NCBI GenBank assembly: GCA_947487165.1
Contig: CANKWX010000015.1
Coordinates: 1-61,145 of the forward strand
Origin: Burkholderiales bacterium
Lineage (GTDB): Bacteria > Pseudomonadota > Gammaproteobacteria > Burkholderiales > Burkholderiaceae_E
Length of the DNA stretch: 61,145 bases
Direction of reading: 5' to 3'
This document shows positions 53,079 through 60,706 of this stretch, one piece after another; positions within the stretch are counted from its first letter, which is position 1, and every line of letters starts with the position of its first letter. Made by a program: the position numbers and the translations under genes. Below the pieces are notes generated by a model that saw only the letters and a list, made by a program, of their open reading frames with translations, did not search any database and had not been told where the DNA came from.

Positions 53079-54698
53079 ATGCCTGGCGTGATGGGCGCAA
53101 ATTCTCCGATGCGAATGTCCCCGCTGGTCTGGTTCGCGGTTGCGCTGGCGCTGGCCATCATTGCGCCGCTGCTCGCATTGAGCGGTGTTGCCCTGCAACC
53201 GGCGCCGCTCGATTCGCTGCTGCATCTGATCAGTACCGTGCTGCCGCGCTACACAGTCACGTCAATCGTGCTGGTGATTCTGGTCGGTGTGCTTGTTCTG
53301 CTCATTGGCGTGGGCGCAGGATGGCTGGTGGCGGCCTTCGAGTTTCCCGGGCGTCGCTTGTTCGAGGTGGGGCTGATCCTGCCGCTGGCCATGCCGGCAT
53401 TCGTGATGGCCTATGCCTACACTGACTTTCTCGATACCAGTGGCAGCCTGCAGACCTGGCTGCGTGCGGTCATGGGCTGGCAGGTCGGCGACTACTGGTT
53501 CCCGCAGGTCCGATCACTGCCGGCTGCGGCCCTGTTTCTGGCGCTCGCGCTCTATCCCTATGTCTACATGCTCGCGCGCAATGCCTTTGCCGAGCGCAGC
53601 GAATCGCTGTCCGATGCCGCGCGGTCGCTGGGCCTGTCAGCGCCGGAAGTCTGGTGGCGTGTCAGCTGGCCGGTGGCGCGGCCGGCGGTTGCGGCCGGGC
53701 TCGCGCTGGTGACGATGGAGACGCTGGCCGACTTCGGCACGGTCTCGTTTTTCGCAGTCGATACCTTCTCGGCAGGCATCTATCGGGCATGGCAGGGGTT
53801 CGGCGATCGCACTGGTGCGGCGCGGTTGTCATTGCTGCTGGTGGCGGTGGTCCTGCTGCTGGTCTGGGCTGAACGCAGGCAGCGTGGTCGGATGCTCTTT
53901 CATGCCCGATCGAATCGGCCGGCGCGTGTTCGGCCACTGTCGGGCCTTGCAGGCTGGTCGGCCAGTGCGGCCTGTGCGCTGCCCTGCCTGTTCGGGTTTG
54001 TCTTGCCGGCATTGCTGCTTGCCCGGCAATGGTGGGTCAGTGCGGGCCATATCGATTCTCGTCTTGTGCAGTGGGCCCTCAATTCGGCGCTGTTGTCTTT
54101 GTCAGCGGTGCTGATCATCGTTCCAATGGCGCTTGCAATGGCCTATGCAGTTCGCCTGCATCCGAGTCGCTGGGTGCGCCTGTTGTCCGGTATCTCGGGC
54201 GCCGGCTATGCCTTGCCCGGCGTGGTGCTGGGCGTGGGACTGCTGGCGGTGGTTGGGGCGATCGATCAGACACTGAGCTCCGGCGCAACGCGGCTTCTGA
54301 TCGGCGGCACCGCGTTTGCAGTGGTTTATGCCTATTGCGTGAGGTTCTTTGCGGTGGCCCAGCAGGGCCTCGACGCCTCGCTCAAGCGAATCAGTCCGGC
54401 AATGGATGCCAGCGCCAGGACGCTCGGCGCGGGGCCCTTCGAGGTGCTTCGCCGTGTTCACTGGCCGCTTCTGAAGCCCAGTGTTGCCAGCGCATCGCTG
54501 CTGGTGTTTGTGGACTGCCTCAAGGAGCTGCCGGCGACCCTGGTGCTGAGGCCGTTCAACTTCGACACGCTGGCAGTGGTTGCTTACCAGTTTGCGGCCG
54601 ACGAGCGGCTGGTCGAGGCGGCCCTGCCGTCACTGGTGATCGTGCTGGTGGGTCTGCTGCCGGTGTCGATTTTGGCAAGCAGTTTGCGCCGCCGCTGA
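53079..54698 (+). CDS. Ferric-iron-type ABC transporter permease, fused two-domain (FbpB-like)
   Basis: A 539-residue permease from about 53079 (ATG; other in-frame starts at 53091 and 53109; the ATG at 53028 sits before the Fur-like site and is not used here). About twelve membrane segments, two EAA loops (ERSESLSDAARSLGLSAPE and KRISPAMDASARTLGAGPFE), each typical of ABC permeases; the two-domain fusion is the FbpB pattern. It imports Fe(III) with the divergent ATPase. Confidence 0.9.
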   Translation: MPGVMGANSPMRMSPLVWFAVALALAIIAPLLALSGVALQPAPLDSLLHLISTVLPRYTVTSIVLVILVGVLVLLIGVGAGWLVAAFEFPGRRLFEVGLILPLAMPAFVMAYAYTDFLDTSGSLQTWLRAVMGWQVGDYWFPQVRSLPAAALFLALALYPYVYMLARNAFAERSESLSDAARSLGLSAPEVWWRVSWPVARPAVAAGLALVTMETLADFGTVSFFAVDTFSAGIYRAWQGFGDRTGAARLSLLLVAVVLLLVWAERRQRGRMLFHARSNRPARVRPLSGLAGWSASAACALPCLFGFVLPALLLARQWWVSAGHIDSRLVQWALNSALLSLSAVLIIVPMALAMAYAVRLHPSRWVRLLSGISGAGYALPGVVLGVGLLAVVGAIDQTLSSGATRLLIGGTAFAVVYAYCVRFFAVAQQGLDASLKRISPAMDASARTLGAGPFEVLRRVHWPLLKPSVASASLLVFVDCLKELPATLVLRPFNFDTLAVVAYQFAADERLVEAALPSLVIVLVGLLPVSILASSLRRR

Positions 54699-54786
54699 TT
54701 CAGCGCGTTTGCCAAAGCGACGCTTGCCGGGTGGTGTGCGCTGATGCGAGTGCTGCCGAGGCCTGAAAACAAGCCAGCTTGCCAGA

Positions 54787-55611
54787 TCAGGCTGCGATAA
54801 CGACCGGCGGCTCGGACTCTTCAGCGACCGGCGCTGCGCCGAAGGCGTTCGGGGCCCAATGGATGATTTGCAATTGCCCGTCGAAGGTTTCGACCAGTGC
54901 GGTCAGACTCTCGACCCAATCGCCGTCATTGCAGTAAAGAATGCCCTCGATTTCGCGGATCTCGGCCTTATGGATGTGACCGCAAACCACGCCGTCAAAG
55001 CCGCGACGCCGGGCTTCGCTGGCGACTGTGTGTTCGAAGTCGCTGATGAAGCTCACCGCGTTCTTGACTTTGTGTTTGAGGTATTGCGAAAGCGACCAGT
55101 AACCGAGGCCCATCCGATGACGCACCCGGTTGAAATGGTGGTTCAACCAGAGAATGAAGGTGTAGGCGGAGTCGCCGAGTTTGGCGAGCCAGCGGGCGTT
55201 CTGAACGACGCCGTCGAAAAGATCGCCATGGACCAGCCAGAGCCTGCGGCCATCGGCAGTCACGTGCACGGCTTCTTCGGCAATTTCGATATCGCCAAAA
55301 GACAGGCCGTTGAATTGGCGAACCGACTCATCGTGGTTGCCAGGGACGTAGACGACCCGCGTTCCCTTTCTGGCCTTACGCAGGACCTTCTGGACCACGT
55401 CGTTATGTTGCTGCGGCCAGTACCAGCGATTGCGCAACTGCCAGGCGTCAAGAACGTCGCCGATCAGATAGAGCGAATCGGACTCGTGAGAGCGAAGAAA
55501 GTCGAGGAGGTAAGCCGATTTGCAGCCGGGTGTACCAAGGTGCAGATCAGAGATGAAGACGGCCCGATAACGAATCGGTGAGGGTTCAAGTTGCAGGTCG
55601 CTGGCATCCAC
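54787..55611 (-). CDS. UDP-2,3-diacylglucosamine diphosphatase-like metallophosphoesterase
   Basis: A 274-residue enzyme of the calcineurin-like phosphoesterase family. Five blocks: FISDLHLGTPGC, YLIGDVLDAW, VYVPGNHDES, LVHGDLFDG and VCGHIHKAEI. This matches the LpxH-type lipid A enzyme, slightly longer, suggesting a paralogue rather than LpxH itself. It cleaves a pyrophosphate of UDP-linked lipid. Convergent with the iron permease gene. Confidence 0.88.
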   Translation of the reverse strand: MDASDLQLEPSPIRYRAVFISDLHLGTPGCKSAYLLDFLRSHESDSLYLIGDVLDAWQLRNRWYWPQQHNDVVQKVLRKARKGTRVVYVPGNHDESVRQFNGLSFGDIEIAEEAVHVTADGRRLWLVHGDLFDGVVQNARWLAKLGDSAYTFILWLNHHFNRVRHRMGLGYWSLSQYLKHKVKNAVSFISDFEHTVASEARRRGFDGVVCGHIHKAEIREIEGILYCNDGDWVESLTALVETFDGQLQIIHWAPNAFGAAPVAEESEPPVVIAA

Positions 55612-55786
55612 GGAAGCGTATTAGATCGTTCGGTGGTGACGGCCTCGTGACAGCCAGCGTGTTGTTGTTTTGTCGCGTTGTTTTCAGGACGCGGTTGGCA
55701 AGTTCATCGATGGTGTGATGTTCAGTGCATACCGCGCGGCGCGCTGCGGCAAAGTCGTCATGATCCTGATATACTCGTTGGCTCGC

Positions 55787-55863
55787 AGGCGCGTAGCTCA
55801 GCTGGTTAGAGCACCACCTTGACATGGTGGGGGTCGTTGGTTCGAGTCCAATCGCGCCTACCA
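55787..55863 (+). tRNA. tRNA-Val (anticodon GAC)
   Basis: A 77-base cloverleaf. The acceptor stem is AGGCGCG/CGCGCCT with discriminator A and an encoded CCA. The D arm is GCTCAGCTGGTTAGAGC, the anticodon stem CCACC/GGTGG with loop TTGACAT (anticodon GAC, Val), and the T arm GTTGG-TTCGAGT-CCAAT. All four stems pair, apart from a G-T wobble closing the T stem. A perfect terminator hairpin follows, so it is a single-tRNA unit. Confidence 0.95.
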
Positions 55864-55868
55864 ATCGC

Positions 55869-55905
55869 AAGCCCCAGTAGATCAATTGATTTACTGGGGC
55901 TTTTT
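55869..55905 (+). terminator. Rho-independent terminator after tRNA-Val
   Basis: AAGCCCCAGTA (55869-55879), then TACTGGGGCTT (55892-55902) and a T run: an 11-base-pair perfect hairpin with a loop of 12, ending in TTTTTG. It lies six bases after the tRNA CCA. Confidence 0.92.
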
Positions 55906-56417
55906 GTTTTGCGCATGCGCCCCGAATTGCCACTTGCAACGAATTTTGGACTGGCCTTCAAGCGCTCAGCATGGCTCTTGCCGATGCACACGAGCCGAGT
56001 GCACGGCGCTCGCTACTCACCATCCAGAGATCGACACCCTTCTGCCGGTCAGTTTGACGACCTCTGATTCGATGGGCGCTGACCGTAACAGGTGATTCAC
56101 TCGCTGATGGTTCGGCTGATTTGCTGCGGATTGCTGGAGCGGTATCGCTGAACAGGCTGCTGACTGAGCGTTCACATTGCGCGTTCGACGATGCAATAAT
56201 GTGGCTCAGTGAAACTGCAGTTCAAGCTTGTGTTTGACTTTTCGGCATATCGTCTTCGCCAACATTCAGCAAGACGCCAAGGGCACCTTGTGAAGGCGGA
56301 ACTAATGACCTCGAGACACTCCTTCCAGTGATGGGGTTTGTCCATGATTAAGAGTCGGTGCTTGACAAGGTGCATGGCTGTAATCACCTCAGCACTGATT
56401 AATGAGGAGGAATCTGA
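55906..56417. other. Non-coding region with lower GC before the OmpA/CHASE2/caspase set
   Basis: No convincing gene. Its base composition is visibly less GC-rich than the coding DNA around it; one 60-base line (56161-56220) counts 30 G+C of 60. A TTGACA (56362-56367) is followed by TAATCA after 13 bases, too close for a normal sigma-70 promoter. A 100-codon minus-strand frame here (56172-56474) has no signal or family and overlaps the OmpA gene start. No integrase or tRNA-end repeat was found by eye. Confidence 0.5.
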
Positions 56418-56930
56418 ATGAAGCGCGTGATTGTTGGGATGCTGTTTGTTGCGCCGCTCCTCGTGGTCGCCCAAGTCCCTGAATCAAACAAGGCGCCGGT
56501 CTCTAATGCATCGGTTGAGGAACTCGTGGATTCTTTGAAACCGCGGCCGAGGACTCGAAGCATGGGGCGAAACCTCGCGGTTGAGCCAGCGAGGATCGAT
56601 CTGAGTATCAACTTCGAATTCAATTCGGCAACGCTTCGCGCTGACAGCATTCCTCTGCTGGAAAGGTTGGCTGCGGCCATGAGCACTGAACAACTGATAC
56701 GGTCCACGTTTCAAGTCGAAGGGCACACTGATTCGGTCGGCAACCCAAGATATAACGATGCATTGTCGATGAAACGTGCCCAGGCGGTCGTTGACTTACT
56801 GATTCAAAACAAGGTGGAACCCTCCCGGTTGCAATCGATTGGCAAGGGGTCAAGCGAGCCACTTTTGCCCGATGAACCGACTGCAGCGGCAAACCGGCGT
56901 GTACGCATTTCTGCTATCGAAACTCGGTGA
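56418..56930 (+). CDS. Exported OmpA-domain protein
   Basis: A 170-residue protein with GAGGAGG seven bases before the ATG and a signal peptide (GMLFVAPLLVVAQ). A short linker leads to an OmpA C-terminal-like domain: INFEFNSATLRADS, EGHTDSVGNPRYND, LSMKRAQAVVDLLIQ, and ANRRVRI, with the Asp and Arg that bind diaminopimelate of peptidoglycan. It probably anchors to the cell wall in the periplasm. First gene of the set ending in caspase-like proteins; 61 bases to the CHASE2 gene. Confidence 0.9.
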   Translation: MKRVIVGMLFVAPLLVVAQVPESNKAPVSNASVEELVDSLKPRPRTRSMGRNLAVEPARIDLSINFEFNSATLRADSIPLLERLAAAMSTEQLIRSTFQVEGHTDSVGNPRYNDALSMKRAQAVVDLLIQNKVEPSRLQSIGKGSSEPLLPDEPTAAANRRVRISAIETR

Positions 56931-56991
56931 GTCTGCGAGGTGCACACGCCCCTGTAGAGAGCTAGTGCAGCAATAGCCACCATCGACTTTG

Positions 56992-58716
56992 ATGGAAAGA
57001 AGGACGCCATTGATCTTGGGCTTGCGTGATCGACTAGACCACTCGCTTAGAAGCCTTGCGTTGAAACTGGGCGCTCGATTGGCAGCCTTTCCCGGGCACT
57101 TTGTCTATTTGTCGCTGGCGATGGGGGTGGCCGTCTGGTCGGGCTATCTCTTTTACACCGGGCAAGCCAAACAGCTCTCGGCGGCAACTTATGACCAGAT
57201 GATGGAGTGGCGCTGGCGTCTGCCGAAGCCCGATCCGGAGATCGTCATCCTCGACATTGATGAACGCAGTCTGGCTGCGATGGCCCCCGAGTTCGGCCGC
57301 TGGCCGTGGCCTCGCGACGTACTGGCGGCAGTCGTTTCAGACCTCGAAAGGCAGGGTGCTCGAGCACTTGTTTTCGATGTGCTGTTCTCTGATCCCGACG
57401 TTCGTAACCCTGGCGGCGAGCGGGCCTTCTCGGATGCGGTGGCGGGTAGCCGCTCAACCTACTTCCCAGTTTTGCGACTCGACCGTGGCAACGATTCCCT
57501 CAGCACCCTGCGTGCCGTTGATTTGCCCGGCCTGTTCATCAATCCGGCGAACGGGCGACCCAGTCAAAGCGATGCGACCATTGCACTGACAGTGCCTTAT
57601 TTCGAAGCTGTCATTCGAAGCACCCGACTTGGGACTTTTAATATCCGTCTCGATGACGATAACGTTGTCCGTCGTTACGACCTGTGGGAGGACCTCGGCA
57701 AGGACGCTCGCTTGCTTTCGCTACCCGCACGAATCGCTCTGGATCAAGGGTGGCGACTTCCAAAGGAGGCCACGCATCTGGTGAACTGGCCCCGTGGGGC
57801 GCCCGCGCATCAGCGGGAAAGTTTTTCTGATTACTTCATTGACACGCAGCGCCGCCAACGGCAGCGTCCGGCAGACGAGTTTTCCGGAAAGATTGTCCTC
57901 ATTGGTGCAACTGCGCCGGCGTTGGGCGATCAGATACGCACCCCGATGTCGAAGCTGCATCCCGGAGTCGATCTGCTTGCGACGGTGATTGACAATGTTC
58001 GCAATGACTCGCTGTATCGCGAACTATCTCCGCTCGTGCTTTTTCTGATCTCTACCGTGATGCTCGGCGCGATGACTTGGGCGACATTGCGCTTTGCTCA
58101 CGATTCGCTCTCATTGGCTTTTCTTGTTGCGCCGGGCGCGCTGCTGGCGGTGACCTACCTTACGATGAACCTGAGCCACTGGTTCATCGATCTGAGTGTG
58201 CCTGCATCGATGTCGCTGCTTTATTTCTCTCTGGCCAAGGTATATGCCACGAATTTGAATCAGTACTGGAGTGGAGAACATCTGTACGAGCGGACACTGG
58301 ACGAATCGCAGCCCTGCTGGGCAGGCACACTCGCGATCCAGATGCCGGAAAAACGCAGGCCAGGACACGAACGACACTTCCTCGATGAAATGGCGAAATG
58401 GGCCCGCTCGGCCTCTCTGACCCCCAGCACCGCGGGCGGACTGGGATGGATGACGGGGCACTGGAAAGGCACGGTGCTGCTGATCTGGGTTGCTTCGGCG
58501 AACGATCGAGTTGCGATTGATGAAGCCCGCAAGCAGGCGCAAGAGTTTCTGCGGGTCTGCACCAATGAGTATGGCGGCAGCGCCGCGGGCGGTGTCGGCC
58601 TTTGCGAAGGCTCGACTGACAAGGGCGTTACTGCCCTTCTTCGCAGGCTTGGCAGCCGATCGCTCGCAGGCAATCCCGAAACTGCCGCCATCGACTCTGG
58701 CGTAAAACTATCGTGA
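56992..58716 (+). CDS. CHASE2-domain membrane sensor protein
   Basis: A 574-residue protein starting at the ATG at 56992 or at a TTG at 57010 just behind AGAAGGA. One TM (YLSLAMGVAVWSGYLFY) precedes a periplasmic CHASE2 domain (~residues 60-330) with EIVILDIDERSLAAMA, RWPWPRDVLAAVV, ALVFDVLFSDPD and KIVLIGATAPALGDQ. Three TM segments follow (residues ~345-410) and then a cytosolic tail of about 165 residues. In relatives this tail is a nucleotide cyclase, kinase or GGDEF; here GHWKGTVLLIWVA and DEARKQAQEFL faintly recall a cyclase without visible metal Asp, so perhaps a degenerate one. Confidence 0.88.
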   Translation: MERRTPLILGLRDRLDHSLRSLALKLGARLAAFPGHFVYLSLAMGVAVWSGYLFYTGQAKQLSAATYDQMMEWRWRLPKPDPEIVILDIDERSLAAMAPEFGRWPWPRDVLAAVVSDLERQGARALVFDVLFSDPDVRNPGGERAFSDAVAGSRSTYFPVLRLDRGNDSLSTLRAVDLPGLFINPANGRPSQSDATIALTVPYFEAVIRSTRLGTFNIRLDDDNVVRRYDLWEDLGKDARLLSLPARIALDQGWRLPKEATHLVNWPRGAPAHQRESFSDYFIDTQRRQRQRPADEFSGKIVLIGATAPALGDQIRTPMSKLHPGVDLLATVIDNVRNDSLYRELSPLVLFLISTVMLGAMTWATLRFAHDSLSLAFLVAPGALLAVTYLTMNLSHWFIDLSVPASMSLLYFSLAKVYATNLNQYWSGEHLYERTLDESQPCWAGTLAIQMPEKRRPGHERHFLDEMAKWARSASLTPSTAGGLGWMTGHWKGTVLLIWVASANDRVAIDEARKQAQEFLRVCTNEYGGSAAGGVGLCEGSTDKGVTALLRRLGSRSLAGNPETAAIDSGVKLS

Positions 58717-58801
58717 GTGGCTTCCTTCAATCCCACAGCCTTGGCCTCACGGTTGTTCGTGACGTCGATGGATGCATACGAGTGTATTTGGGAGTCCTTG
58801 C

Positions 58802-60706
58802 GTGCAGCGTCATCAATGGGCTTATTCAATGATGCGGGCGCGAACATTGCAGCGCCAAACATCGCGACGATTTGCTCGACTGTGGGCATTTAGGCTGCTC
58901 GGTGTGTTGGCTGCTCTGGTCTTGCCGGGGGTGGCCTTTCCGATCGAGATGGAGTTGATCGTTGATGCCGATTTGCGTGCCGATCGATATGTCGATGCGC
59001 CGCTGCTGGGTCGTCTGAGAAGTGGCAGCAAGGTCCAAGTCATGCGCAACGAGGCGGGTTGGAGCGAGGTACGCGATCTTCAACGCACTGGTTGGCTTCG
59101 CGCAGGATCGCTCGGGGGGGAAGGTGCCAAGTCCGCGCCCGAGGCGAATCTAAAGACAGGACGCGCGGGAACAAACAACTATGCGATGGTCTCGGGCATT
59201 CGCGGCTATCCACGCGCTGGCCGGCACGCGCTGATCGTTGGTGTATCTGATTACCAGCGGCACGGTCAGCAAGACTTGCCCGGTGTAGAGGCTGACATCC
59301 TTGGAGCGACCCAGATGGCATTGGCCATGGGTATTCCCCGAAATAATCTGAAGGTGTTGCGCAACGAACAGGCTGGTGTTGACGATATCCGCGCCGAACT
59401 GGCGACGCTCCAGAGGCAGTTGCAAAGCGGCGACCGGGTGTTCGTATACTTCGCTGGACATGGCGCCCGTGCCACGAGTAAACGCCCTGAGTCTGCAGCC
59501 CAAGCGACCGTCACTCGCCAGGCCGATGGCAAGTGTCAGGCCGCGGTGGTTGCGGGCGACGGGAAAGTGCTGAGCGCTGCTCAGCTCTCTGATTGGCTTT
59601 CCCCGGTGGCGGCGATCGCCGACAAGCTGGTTCTGATGATCGACGCGGGCAACGCGCCGGCTTTGATCGATCAGGCTACGAGGGCCGATTCGCGTCTGTT
59701 TCAATCCGCGTCTCGTTTCAGCCGACCGGAGCCAGTTTCGCAGTGCGAGAACCCCGGTTCGGGATTGGCGAGTATGGTCGCCGAGCAGCTGTTCAGTTTG
59801 GGTGTTTCGCAAGACAGCGTGCTGGCAATAGACGCAGCCTTGGGTAATCAGACATCGTGGGAAGACTCGATCGGCGGGTCGTTTGCAACGCAATCGCTGG
59901 CGACCTGCCTTCTCGGTGAAGCGCTCGACAGAGACGACTCCGGAGCGATCAGTTTCGAAGAGATCTCGGCCTGCGCCCAGTCTCGCCTCGACCTGAGTCT
60001 CACTTCGCGCGCGCTGCCCCGCCAGACCCTGCAGATCGCAGGCAATAAGCGACTGGTGCCCGTGACACCAGCGGCGATGAACCGACCCGATTCAGGCCTC
60101 ACCTCGACGTCGAATCTGGTGGGGCCGGCCACAGCGGCAAGCAACCCGGCGATTACCACCAGTGGCGTTCAGGCGGCATTCAACGATTTGCTGGCACAGC
60201 GCGACGCAGCGTGGGGTCTCGATGCGAGTGTGACCAGGTCTCGCCTGCGGATCGGTATCGATCCTCTCGAGATCACTATCCGGTCGGCGCGCGATGGTTG
60301 GGTGTACCTGATCCTGCTCGGGTCCGATCAGAAAAGTTTTTATCTGCTCTTTCCCAATGCGCTGGATGGCCAGAACCGAATACAGGCGGACAGGCCAGTC
60401 ACATTGCCTCGCGATACCTGGCGCATTGTCTCCAGAGGACCAGCCGGTCTGAACCGTCTGCTGGTGGTTGTGAGCGCCAGGCCTAGGGAAATCCTTGATT
60501 TGCCGAGCGAGCGAGCAGGACCATTTCTGCGCTCGCTCACCGATCAGTTCGGGCGCAGCACCTTACAGGCATGGATTGGCGCGGCAGCGGACGCAGCACG
60601 TCCGGCTTGCGCGATAGCCGGAGAATCGCGCAAGCCTGTTGACGCCAGATCTTGTTCGGACGGATTTGGAGCGATTGCACTGGAGATTGTGGAGACGGCT
60701 CCGTGA
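58802..60706 (+). CDS. Exported SH3/caspase-like/DUF4384 protein lacking the catalytic Cys
   Basis: A 634-residue product from the GTG at 58802, with GGGAG seven bases upstream; ATGs at 58829 and 58832 and a frame start at 58772 are alternatives. A signal-type segment (LLGVLAALVLPGVAFP) is followed by an SH3-like domain (VDAPLLGRLRSGSKVQVM, TGWLRAGSL). A caspase-like domain follows: ALIVGVSDYQ, LPGVEADILGATQMAL and VYFAGHGAR (His220). Where DxC is expected the text is LMIDAGNAP, with Gly283 in the Cys position. After it comes the EF-hand-like loop DRDDSGAISFEE (residues 376-387), also seen in bacterial caspases, then a DUF4384 domain (VYLILLGSDQKSFYLLFPN). Likely a pseudo-protease in the periplasm. 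Confidence 0.85.
   Translation: MQRHQWAYSMMRARTLQRQTSRRFARLWAFRLLGVLAALVLPGVAFPIEMELIVDADLRADRYVDAPLLGRLRSGSKVQVMRNEAGWSEVRDLQRTGWLRAGSLGGEGAKSAPEANLKTGRAGTNNYAMVSGIRGYPRAGRHALIVGVSDYQRHGQQDLPGVEADILGATQMALAMGIPRNNLKVLRNEQAGVDDIRAELATLQRQLQSGDRVFVYFAGHGARATSKRPESAAQATVTRQADGKCQAAVVAGDGKVLSAAQLSDWLSPVAAIADKLVLMIDAGNAPALIDQATRADSRLFQSASRFSRPEPVSQCENPGSGLASMVAEQLFSLGVSQDSVLAIDAALGNQTSWEDSIGGSFATQSLATCLLGEALDRDDSGAISFEEISACAQSRLDLSLTSRALPRQTLQIAGNKRLVPVTPAAMNRPDSGLTSTSNLVGPATAASNPAITTSGVQAAFNDLLAQRDAAWGLDASVTRSRLRIGIDPLEITIRSARDGWVYLILLGSDQKSFYLLFPNALDGQNRIQADRPVTLPRDTWRIVSRGPAGLNRLLVVVSARPREILDLPSERAGPFLRSLTDQFGRSTLQAWIGAAADAARPACAIAGESRKPVDARSCSDGFGAIALEIVETAP

Noticed and set aside
56362-56386. 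TTGACA ... TAATCA as the promoter of the OmpA gene
   Set aside because: Spacing of 13 bases is too short for a sigma-70 promoter; kept only as a remark.
56172-56474. 100-codon minus-strand frame before and across the OmpA gene start
   Set aside because: No signal, no family and overlap with a gene that has a strong ribosome-binding site.
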